From positions 1 to 64,000 of the forward strand of contig CADBYC010000015.1 of the NCBI GenBank assembly GCA_902798755.1: DNA of 64,000 nucleotides, given 5' to 3'. Of this stretch, positions 34,813-42,981 are shown in pieces; position 1 is the first letter of the stretch, and each line of letters begins with the position of its first letter. Source of the stretch: an uncultured Ruminococcus sp. (GTDB lineage: Bacteria > Bacillota > Clostridia > Oscillospirales > Acutalibacteraceae). Made by a program: the position numbers and the translations under genes. The notes under the pieces are model-generated. The model saw only the letters and a program-made list of their open reading frames with translations. It was not told the DNA's origin and did no database searches.

Positions 34813-35877
34813 TCAAACCTCAACGGTCCAGCCGAATTTGTCCTCGATCTCGCCCCACTGGATACCGGTGACGGTATCGTACAGGTGCTGGGACAGTTCG
34901 CCGATCTCGTTGTTGTTGACGATGTACTTGTGATCCTTGTAGCACAGCTCGCCGATCGGAGAGATGACCGCCGCGGTACCGCAGCCCCATGCCTCCTCGA
35001 GAGTGCCGTCGAGCATAGCGTTGCTGAGCTCTTCTACGGAGAGAAGTCTCTCGGAAACGGTGATACCCTCGCTCGCGAGCAGCTCGATGCAGGACTTACG
35101 GGTGATACCGGGCAGGATAGAGCCGGTCAGCTTCGGGGTGACGATCTCGCCGCCGATCTTGAACATAACGTTCATCGCGCCGACTTCCTCGATATACTTG
35201 CGCTCTACGCCGTCGAGCCACAGAACCTGAGAATAGCCCTGCTGCTCAGCGCGCTCGCCCGCGCGGTTGGAAGCCGCGTAGTTGCCGCCGCACTTCGCGT
35301 AGCCTGTACCGCCGCGTACCGCACGAACGTCCTGATCCTCGATCATGATCTTGACGGGGTTAAGACCTTCCTTGTAGTAGGAGCCGACAGGAGAAGCGAT
35401 GATGATGAACTCAGCGTTGTGAACAGCGTGAACGCCTAAGCTCTCGTCGTTGCCGAACATGAAGGGGCGCAGGTACAGAGAAGTACCCTTGTCGGACGGC
35501 GTCCAATCCTGCTCCAAGCGGACGAACTCAATGAGCGCTTGCATGAAGTCCTCCTCAGGCATCTGAGGCAGGCAGAGACGCTCGGCAGAGTTATTCATAC
35601 GGCGGATGTTCTCGATAGGTCTGAAGAGCTGTACCTTGCCGTCAGCGCGGCGATACGCCTTGAGGCCCTCAAAAATCTCGGAGCCGTAGTGCAGAACGGT
35701 GGAAGCGGGATGGATGGACAGGCGCTCGAAGGGCACGATACGGGGATTGTGCCAGCCTTCTTCGCTGTTCCAGCTCCAGCGGAACATGTGGTCGGTGAAG
35801 ATCTTACCGAAACCGAGTGCGGAAGAATCGGTAGGCTTCTCCTTCGGATTCGGGTTTAAGGTAACTTTGATATCCAT
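34813..35877 (-). CDS. ilvE: branched-chain amino acid aminotransferase
   Basis: IlvE interconverts Val, Leu and Ile with their 2-oxoacids using PLP and glutamate. The protein is 354 residues from ATG 35877 (MDIKVTLNPNPKEKP), chosen because AGGAGG precedes it. Family features are FTDHMFRWSWNSEEGW, LHYGSEIFEGLKAYRR, YLRPFMFGNDESLGV, the PLP-lysine segment GTGYAKCGGNYAAS and EVGAMNVMFKIGG. This is the long type II (BCAT2-like) form. It lies downstream of the ferredoxin-linked 2-oxoacid oxidoreductase operon on the same strand and would take its 2-oxoacid products. A palindromic element separates them. Confidence 0.95.
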   Translation of the reverse strand: MDIKVTLNPNPKEKPTDSSALGFGKIFTDHMFRWSWNSEEGWHNPRIVPFERLSIHPASTVLHYGSEIFEGLKAYRRADGKVQLFRPIENIRRMNNSAERLCLPQMPEEDFMQALIEFVRLEQDWTPSDKGTSLYLRPFMFGNDESLGVHAVHNAEFIIIASPVGSYYKEGLNPVKIMIEDQDVRAVRGGTGYAKCGGNYAASNRAGERAEQQGYSQVLWLDGVERKYIEEVGAMNVMFKIGGEIVTPKLTGSILPGITRKSCIELLASEGITVSERLLSVEELSNAMLDGTLEEAWGCGTAAVISPIGELCYKDHKYIVNNNEIGELSQHLYDTVTGIQWGEIEDKFGWTVEV

Positions 35878-35898
35878 AATAACATTCCTCCTACGTAT

Positions 35899-36066
35899 GC
35901 CTCCCTTTGGTAAAGGGAGGTGGGCAATTTGCTTGCAAATCGGTCGGAGGGATTGCATATTTGACCGAGCGTCAGCGAGATACCATAATCATTTGGTTGG
36001 TCGCTTCGCTCATTTTGTACAATCCCTCACCCGCTTATGCGGGAGCTCCCTTTACCAAAGGGAGCC
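35899..36066. repeat. long palindromic element (CTCCCTTTGGTAAAGGGAG ends)
   Basis: A 168-base element lies between the oxidoreductase gamma gene and ilvE. Its ends are the hairpins CTCCCTTTGGTAAAGGGAGG and CTCCCTTTACCAAAGGGAGC, with inner complementary stretches (GGAGGGATTG near 35944 and CAATCCCTC near 36022). Its end hairpins resemble the style of the 32664, 47032 and 52940 elements, but the sequence differs. It may limit transcription into ilvE. Confidence 0.8.
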
Positions 36067-36072
36067 TGAAAC

Positions 36073-36611
36073 TTATCCTTCAAACTCCGCGCCCATCCGG
36101 ATCGCCTTGAAGTTGACGTCCTTCATGTTGGCGCGCTTGGCGGGAATGACCTTATCGAGAGCGGCGCGGATCCCCTCCTCGGTATAGTCGCCCGTCTCTT
36201 TGAGGAGCTTACCGACGATGATCATGTTGGCGAGGTTGCCGAGCTTTTCGTCGGAAGCCATCTTGGTAGCGGGTATATAGAACACCTTGACGTCGTCGCG
36301 CTCGACCTTGCGCTCGATCAGGGTGGAATCCGCAAAGATCATGCCGCCCGGAGTGACCTTGCTCTCAAAGCGGTCGAGAGAGGGCAGGTTCATGGCGACG
36401 AGAATGTCGGGGTTAGAAACGATCGGAGAGCCGACAGGGGTATCGGACACGATGACGGAGCAGGATGCCGTACCGCCGCGCATCTCGGGGCCGTAGGACG
36501 GCAGCCAACTTACCTGCTTTTCTTCGATCAGGCCCTTGTAAGCGATGAATTTGCCGGCGAAGAGGATACCCTGACCGCCGAAGCCGGAGAACAACATATT
36601 TTTAGCGCTCA

Positions 36612-36612
<1 letters not shown>
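36073..36612 (-). CDS. 2-oxoacid:ferredoxin oxidoreductase, gamma subunit
   Basis: This 179-residue protein matches the gamma (POR/KorC-type) subunit: [20 protein letters not shown] at the N terminus, [20 protein letters not shown], and [13 protein letters not shown]. It completes a four-subunit enzyme with the three upstream genes. Its start overlaps the stop of the beta gene by one base. This subunit forms part of the CoA and substrate-domain interface. Substrate range of this complex is inferred from context as branched-chain. Confidence 0.92.
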
Positions 36613-37369
<757 letters not shown>

Positions 37370-37370
<1 letters not shown>

Positions 37371-38434
37371 TACTTGATACCTCCGTTAACATCTTGGATT
37401 GCCCTGAGCACCTGCTCGGGATCGGGGATCATACCGCCCGCGCGGTTGCAAAGGGTAACAGGACACTTAGACTCAATGGCGAGCTGTACGTCCTCGATCA
37501 TCTGACCCATGTTCAGCTCGACAGAGATGAACGCCTTCGCGTGCTCCGCGGCTTTCTTGAAGGGAGCCTTCGGGAACGGCCAGAGGGTGATCGGACGGAT
37601 CAGACCTACCTTGATGCCCTGCTTTCTTGCTTCATCGACAGCGTTCTTACTTACGCGCGCGGCAATACCGAACGCGGCGATGACGATATCAGCGTCCTCG
37701 ACCTTGTATTCCTCATACATGGTCTCGTTTTCTTCGATGACCTTATAGCGGTCATAGCGCTTGAAGTTCAGCTCCTCGAGCTCCTCGGGAACGAGAGAGA
37801 GGGAGTTGACGATATTGTGCTCACGCTCGAGCTTAGTGCCTGTGGTCGCCCACGGCTTCTCGGGAGCGGGATTGACTTCGAGGTCGTCGATGGAAACAGG
37901 CTCCATCATCTGACCCATGGTACCGTCAGCGAGCACCATCGAGGTCACGCGGTATTTGTCCGCGAGCTCAAAGCCCTTGACGGTCAGCTCAGCCATTTCC
38001 TGGACGGAAGCGGGAGCGAGGACGATCATGTGATAGTCGCCGTGACCGCCGCCGCGGGTGGACTGGAAGTAGTCGGACTGAGAGGGCTGAATGCCGCCGA
38101 GTCCGGGGCCGCCTCTCTGTACGTTGACAACGAGAGCGGGAAGGTCAGAGCCCGCGAGATACGAGATACCCTCGCCCTTCAGAGAAACGCCGGGAGAGGA
38201 AGAAGAAGTCATAACTCTTTTGCCTGCGCTTGCTACGCCGTAGACCATATTGATCGCGGCGATCTCAGACTCAGCCTGCAGGAAGGTACCGCCGATCTTG
38301 GGCATGACCTTAGCCATGTACGCGGCGATCTCGGTCTGAGGGGTGATCGGATAACCGAAGTAATGCATGCAGCCTGCCTTGATAGCGGCGGCGGCGATCG
38401 CTTCGTTACCCTTCATCAAAATCTTATCTGCCAT
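37370..38434 (-). CDS. 2-oxoacid:ferredoxin oxidoreductase, alpha subunit (VorB-like)
   Basis: The alpha subunit is 354 residues. It has the pyrimidine-binding domain (GNEAIAAAAIKAGCMHYFGY, then PITPQTEIA), SSPGVSLKGEGISYLAG, QRGGPGLGG and a C-terminal segment GLIRPITLWPFP. These match the VorB/KorA type used for 3-methyl-2-oxobutanoate or 2-oxoglutarate. Together with the ferredoxin, beta and gamma genes it makes a delta-alpha-beta-gamma operon. The reaction is reversible: oxidative decarboxylation of 2-oxoacids to acyl-CoA, or reductive carboxylation. Context (ilvE, acyl-CoA synthetases, BCAA T-boxes) favours branched-chain substrates. Confidence 0.92.
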
Positions 38435-38443
38435 CGTTTTTCA

Positions 38444-38656
38444 TCACCTTTCTACCTTGATAATGCAGTCGGGGCACATCATATAGCAGGACGCGCAGCC
38501 GATACATTCACTCATATCGGTGCACTCTACGGGGTGATGACCCTTCTTGTTGATCTTGTCTGTGGCGATCTGCAAAATCCCCTTGGGGCAAGCGTCCACA
38601 CACAGCGCGCAACCTTTACAGTTGTCGGTCTTGAATGTCAGTTTTGCCATATACAT
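38444..38656 (-). CDS. ferredoxin-type delta subunit (2x 4Fe-4S)
   Basis: This 70-residue protein has two CxxCxxCxxxCP clusters: CKGCALCVDACPKG and CIGCASCYMMCPDC. It is the electron-transfer subunit of the oxidoreductase encoded next. ATG 38656 or ATG 38650 may be used, since GAAGGG lies 3 or 9 bases before them. The alpha gene starts nine bases after its stop. Confidence 0.93.
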   Translation of the reverse strand: MYMAKLTFKTDNCKGCALCVDACPKGILQIATDKINKKGHHPVECTDMSECIGCASCYMMCPDCIIKVER

Positions 38657-38905
38657 TTTCCCTTCTTTATCATAATGTATTATTATGTATATCTATTTCG
38701 CTTGAAATGTTCCCTTTGAGTCATAGATAGCAAGAAAACGCTTCCGTAGGGATGACCATTGGTCATCCGAGAATGACGGACGCTTCCGCTATCGAAAGCC
38801 ATAGATAGGAGGACAGGTCATAGCCATACGGACGATCAATGATCGTCCCTACGACAACGTATCCTGTGCTTCGCTCTAACGTTGAACTAAAAACTTTAAA
38901 GGCTT
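38657..38905. repeat. intergenic repeat before the oxidoreductase operon
   Basis: No gene is seen in these 249 bases. TCCGTAGGGATGACCATTGG near 38744, and an inverted match with GATCGTCCCTACG near 38842, form a long imperfect stem. The first half recurs near 17005. The promoter of the oxidoreductase operon, if separate from the ATPase gene, should lie at 38660-38700, which is AT-rich. Confidence 0.6.
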
Positions 38906-39568
38906 TTATATCGGCTTCTTCTGGAGCTTCAAGCGGAATAATGGGCTGATTTTATCCTTCAGTTCATCGTAAAGATGTGTTTCGACGGTGGTGAGCACTA
39001 CGGGCAGGCCCGAAAGCTCGGAAACTTCCTGAGCGTACTTCACAGAGGAAAGAACGTCCTGAGCGTCGGTCTCCCCCGCCAGATTCGAATTGTTGATGAT
39101 TCCCGTGAACGGGATACCGCACGCCCACTCGATCTCGCGCATGACCTCGATGGTGGACTCAGCGTCGGGAGTCAGCGGACGGAATTTGTTGACAACCATC
39201 AGCATTTCGTAGTCGTTCTCATTTTTAATCGCGTCGCGCAATCTGCCCAGCGCGTAAGCGCCCCTGTCGTCGCCGCCGATATCCATGATGACCGATAAGC
39301 TCCTGTCGTCGGTGATCGAATACAGGTCGGCGGGCATGGACGGCAGATCGACGTTGGAGGACGCGAAGTCCGAGCAGATCAGACGGATGTTATGCTCTTT
39401 GAATTCATCCTCGCTGTCCTTAGAACGGAAATAGGGATTGACGATATCGAGGTCGGCGATCGCAACATTGTCCCGCTTTTTGGCGAGATCAAGCGCCATG
39501 TTGACGGCGATATTGGTCTTTCCCGAGCCGTAGTGACCGCAGAGTATGGTCAGACGTTTGTAGGTCAT
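38906..39568 (-). CDS. P-loop ATPase, CobQ/MinD-like, next to oxidoreductase genes
   Basis: This 220-residue protein begins at ATG 39568, behind CGGAGG. The Walker A is CGHYGSGKTNIAVNMAL, then the switch-like VAIADLDIVNPYFRSKD and the Walker B-like VIMDIGGDDRGAYALG. It belongs to the SIMIBI nucleotide-binding class (CobQ/CobB/MinD/ParA). The repeated placement between acyl-CoA synthetase and ferredoxin oxidoreductase genes suggests a role in maturation or metal-cofactor handling of the complex, but this is inference. Confidence 0.82.
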   Translation of the reverse strand: MTYKRLTILCGHYGSGKTNIAVNMALDLAKKRDNVAIADLDIVNPYFRSKDSEDEFKEHNIRLICSDFASSNVDLPSMPADLYSITDDRSLSVIMDIGGDDRGAYALGRLRDAIKNENDYEMLMVVNKFRPLTPDAESTIEVMREIEWACGIPFTGIINNSNLAGETDAQDVLSSVKYAQEVSELSGLPVVLTTVETHLYDELKDKISPLFRLKLQKKPI

Positions 39569-39579
39569 TAAAACCTCCG

Positions 39580-39763
39580 GATTTTGAAGTTGAAAGTTGA
39601 CAGTTGAAAGTGGAAAATTGTGGGAAACGCTTCGCGTTTTGAAGTTGACAGTTGAAAGTTGAAAGTGGAAAATTGTGGGAAACGCTCGCGTTTTGATTGA
39701 TATGGAATTCATTTGAGGGCGAAGCCCTCCCTTAACTTTCCACTTTCCACTTTCCATTTTCCA
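39580..39763. repeat. tandem and inverted simple repeats in an operon gap
   Basis: Two near-identical blocks of about 55 bases, each with AAAGTGGAAAATTGTGGGAA and then ACGCTCGCG or ACGCTTCGCG, are tandem at 39585-39695. Behind them the units CTTTCCACTTTCC repeat in the opposite sense up to the stop codon of the next gene, so the segment can fold on itself. It separates the HTH-cupin-ligase gene from the ATPase gene. Confidence 0.8.
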
Positions 39764-42052
39764 CTATAAAAGGTTTCTCTGTATCTTGCCGCTGGTGGTC
39801 TTGGGCAGGGATTCGCGGAAAACGACGATACGCGGGTACTTATACGGAGCGGTGTGGGTCTTGACGTAGTCCTGGATCTCCTTCTTCAGCTCGTCGGTAG
39901 GCTCAGTACCCTTGACGAGCACGATGGAAGCCTTGACGACCTGACCGCGCACGGGGTCGGGAGCGGCGGATACGCCGCATTCGAGTACGTAAGGCAGCTC
40001 CATGATGACCGATTCGATCTCGAACGGTCCGATACGGTAGCCTGACGATTTGATAACGTCGTCAGCTCTGCCGACATACCAGAAGAAGCCGTCCTCGTCA
40101 CGCCACGCAAGGTCGCCCGTGTGGTAGTAACCGTTGCGCCAGTTCTTGCGGGTGGAATCGACGTCGTTGTAGTAGTACATCGCCAGACCGCACGGCATAC
40201 CCTCTGAAATGTTGATACAGATCTCGCCGGGCTCGCCGTCGGGAACGTCGTTGCCATCCTTGTCGATAAGGTGGATATCATAGATCGGAGAGGGCTTGCC
40301 CATCGAGCCGATCTTATGCGGAGCGCCGATCATGTTGCAGATGATGACGGCGGTCTCGGTCTGACCGAAGCCCTCCATGATCTGCAGTCCCGTCAGCTTC
40401 TCAAACTGGTTATATACCTCGGGGTTCAATGCTTCGCCCGCGGTGGTCATGCGCTTGACGGAGGAGAAATCGTACTTAGAGATATCCTCCTTGATCATCA
40501 TACGCAGCATGGTAGGCGGCGCGCAGAAGGTGGTGATATGATACTTTGCGAACATAGGCAGGATATCGTCGGCGTGGAAGCGGTCGAAATCATAGACGAA
40601 CATCGGCGCTTCACAGAACCACTGACCGTACAGCTTGCCCCATGCCGCCTTCGCCCAGCCTGTGTCGGAGATGGTGAAGTGCAGACCGTCGGGGTCGACG
40701 TTGTGCCAGAAGTGAGCGGTCATGAAGTGACCCAGCGCTAATTTATAGCTGTGGGCGGCGATCTTCGGATAGCCCGAGGTGCCCGAGGTGAAGTACATGA
40801 GCATGATATCGTCGCCGCAGGGAGTGCTCTCCTTGCGCTCAAAGTGTGAGGAGAAGAGCTTGTACTCTTCGTCAAAGTTGCGCCAGCCCTCGCGCACGCC
40901 GTTGACCATGATGCGCTTTAACTGCGGATAATTCTCCATCGCTTTCTCGACCTCTTCGGCGGAGTAGCCGTCGCCCGTGCAAATGATTGCGGACACGCCC
41001 GCCGCCTTGAAGCGGTATTCAAGGTCGTGGGACTGGAGCTGGTTGGTCGCGGGGATCGCGATCGCGCCGAGCTTGTGCAGACCGATGATCGCGAACCAGA
41101 ACTGATAGTGGCGCTTTAAGATCAGCATGACGCGGTCGCCCTTGCGGATACCTAAGCTCTTGAAGTAGTTCGCGCACTGGCAGGAAGCGTGGCGAATATC
41201 GGTGAAGGTGAAGCGGCGCTCGGTCTTGTCGCCCGCGACATGGATCATCGCCAGCTTCTCGGGATCTTTATAGGAAATGGCGTCGATGACGTCATAGCCG
41301 AAGTTGAATTTCTCGGTATTCTTAAAGGTGACCTTGGTGGGCGTACCGTTTTCGTTGACCTCATAATCGACGAACTTCTTCCAGACGCGCTCCTTGGTGT
41401 CGGTGTTCTCGACCTTCTTGGGAGCGATCGCCTTGGTGTGAGTCAGCTCGGGGATCGGCTCGCCCTTGGGATTGAGGACGATGGCGTAGAAGATACAGTC
41501 CTCTTCGCCGACCGCCATCTCGCCGTGGGGAGTGTTGGAGTCGAAGTAGATGGTATCACCGGGGCCTAAGATCTCCTTATGATCGCCGACCTGTACCATA
41601 AGCTGACCCTCGATGACGATGTCGATCTCCTGACCGTCGTGGGTCGTCAGCTCCATGGGCTTGTTCTGCGCCTCGGGGTTGTATTTGCTCTTGACGTAGA
41701 GCGGCTCCGCGATACGGTTCTGGAAGGCGTAGGCGAGGTTATAATAGGTCATGCCGTGCGCCTGGCTCACCTTCTGCCCTGCCCCTCTGCGGGTCACGGT
41801 GTAGGATTTCAGGTTCGGAGAGATACCCTCGATGATCTCGGTGACGTTGACGTTCAGCGCCTGAGAGACCAGATAGATGAAGGCGAAGTTCAAGTCCTGC
41901 TCGCCCGATTCACAGGCGATGTACTCCTCCTCGGTGACGTCGGTAAACGCCGCCATCTCAGCGACAGTCTTGCCCTCAAGCTCTCGAAGCTCTCGGATAC
42001 GCGCCGCCATCTCCTTTATTTTGGTGTCCAAAGCAGTCGTTTTGTTTTCCAT
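39764..42052 (-). CDS. XRE-cupin-acyl-CoA synthetase fusion (Val T-box)
   Basis: This 762-residue protein starts at ATG 42052 (MENKTTALDTKIKEMAARI) behind GAGGT. Residues 10-70 are an XRE-type helix-turn-helix. Residues about 130-195 form a cupin (TTHDGQEIDIVIEGQLMVQV, PGDTIYFDSNTPHGEMAVG). Residues about 215-762 are an ACSM-type ligase: YFTSGTSGYPKIAAHSY, TISDTGWAKAAWG, EGFGQTETAVIICN, HTGDLAWRDEDGFFWYVGR, KSSGYRIGPFEIES, and the catalytic Lys in TTSGKIQRNLL. The ligase makes acyl-CoA from short or branched acids. A T-box with a probable Val specifier controls it, so isobutyrate is the favoured guess. Confidence 0.88.
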   Translation of the reverse strand: MENKTTALDTKIKEMAARIRELRELEGKTVAEMAAFTDVTEEEYIACESGEQDLNFAFIYLVSQALNVNVTEIIEGISPNLKSYTVTRRGAGQKVSQAHGMTYYNLAYAFQNRIAEPLYVKSKYNPEAQNKPMELTTHDGQEIDIVIEGQLMVQVGDHKEILGPGDTIYFDSNTPHGEMAVGEEDCIFYAIVLNPKGEPIPELTHTKAIAPKKVENTDTKERVWKKFVDYEVNENGTPTKVTFKNTEKFNFGYDVIDAISYKDPEKLAMIHVAGDKTERRFTFTDIRHASCQCANYFKSLGIRKGDRVMLILKRHYQFWFAIIGLHKLGAIAIPATNQLQSHDLEYRFKAAGVSAIICTGDGYSAEEVEKAMENYPQLKRIMVNGVREGWRNFDEEYKLFSSHFERKESTPCGDDIMLMYFTSGTSGYPKIAAHSYKLALGHFMTAHFWHNVDPDGLHFTISDTGWAKAAWGKLYGQWFCEAPMFVYDFDRFHADDILPMFAKYHITTFCAPPTMLRMMIKEDISKYDFSSVKRMTTAGEALNPEVYNQFEKLTGLQIMEGFGQTETAVIICNMIGAPHKIGSMGKPSPIYDIHLIDKDGNDVPDGEPGEICINISEGMPCGLAMYYYNDVDSTRKNWRNGYYHTGDLAWRDEDGFFWYVGRADDVIKSSGYRIGPFEIESVIMELPYVLECGVSAAPDPVRGQVVKASIVLVKGTEPTDELKKEIQDYVKTHTAPYKYPRIVVFRESLPKTTSGKIQRNLL

Positions 42053-42182
42053 ACACATAACCTCATTCTGAAATTCGGGATCGGGGCTCTGAACAATGAA
42101 CGCTGTTATCATCATACGAACGAGTGCGGGCAACGCCCGCCATTCGTTATTCACTATTCATTATTCATTCTTCAGTCACACA

Positions 42183-42605
42183 AGAAAGCGCCCATCCCAA
42201 AGTAATAACTTTGAGACGAGCGCATAACACCCGCGGTACCACTCAAATTGCAGGCTGATATCTCAGCACTGCCTCTCTCAGGGTCTATCTCTATCAATCG
42301 TCATTGCGAGGCATCTATGCCGCGGCAATCTCAACCGATTATTACGTACAATCGTCATTGCGAGGCATTTATGCCGTGGCAATCTCAACCGATTATTACG
42401 TAATGACAATTGATATTCTAACCCCCAGACATTCACGCAGTCATCACGAGGGAGGTCTAATCATATCGTAGGATACTTTCTTCTCCCCGGCTCAGAAGCT
42501 ACAAACACGGAATCCATCACAGAAGCTCGCACCGACCGCTTCTTCTCTGAGTGATGAGAGGACCGCGCCCTCTTCGTCATAGCCTTTATCTCGTCTAATG
42601 TTATC
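42183..42605 (-). promoter_or_regulatory. T-box leader, probable valine specifier (GTA)
   Basis: The signature GAGTGGTACCGCGGGTG lies at 42229-42245 on the minus strand, and the terminator (stem GCGCTCGTCTCAAAG/CTTTGGGATGGGCGC with T run) at 42183-42222. Stem I contains AGAGAAGAAGCGGTCGGTGCG. Above the lower helix GAAG/CTTC the loop reads TTTGTAG; by the same rule that gives Thr for thrS and Leu for the LeuA-like gene, the specifier is GTA at 42500-42502 followed by G. TTT is an alternative reading. Two REP-like copies sit in the linker. Confidence 0.85.
42299..42390. repeat. two REP-like copies inside the Val T-box
   Basis: Copies at 42299-42336 and 42353-42390 each begin CGTCATTGCGAGGCAT and end GGCAATCTCAACC. 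They share the same flank (GATTATTACGTA) and differ at a few central bases. They lie in the linker between stem I and the antiterminator of the T-box. Confidence 0.85.
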
Positions 42606-42965
42606 ACATTATTCGCAGTTTGTCAATATTTATTTAGCGTATGCTGTAGCAAGCTGTAGTAAGCGCCGTTGCTAACGCATATATCAGCCTACTATATCTT
42701 CCTAATTCCTAACGCCTAACTCCTAAGTAAATACTGATTAATTACTATGTCATTGCGAGGGCTTTAGCCCGTGGCAATCCCACAAAGAGAGAATCCGACG
42801 TTTCTGTCCCTATTTGTTGAGGAGTTGTCCAAATGCAACAGCGCAGGGGGAGCGTAGCGATTGGCTAAGCGCCACTACTGGGATTCCCACGGTCGCTAAG
42901 TCGCTCCCTCGGAATGACAGCGAAAATGCAAACTGCATTAATCAGTATTTACCTAACTCCTAACT
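42606..42965. repeat. intergenic repeat mosaic
   Basis: No gene is seen in these bases between the two fusion genes. A REP-like copy lies at 42750-42780 (CATTGCGAGGGCTTTAGCCC). At 42796-42891 is an inverted copy of the 16848-16968 element. CCTAACTCC heptads flank at 42700-42730 and 42952-42965. The first 60 bases (42606-42665) are AT-rich and should hold the promoter of the Val T-box transcript. Confidence 0.7.
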
Positions 42966-42981
42966 AAAAGAGCCGCGCGTC

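Noticed and set aside
42299..42390. Second pair of direct repeats considered as a CRISPR remnant
   Set aside because: They are REP-like copies in a T-box linker, with a short shared flank and no distinct spacers.
42183..42605. Phe specifier (TTT) in the T-box, which would point to phenylacetate use
   Set aside because: TTT is four bases from the lower helix, while the Thr and Leu leaders put the specifier one base from it; GTA fits that rule. TTT is kept as an alternative.
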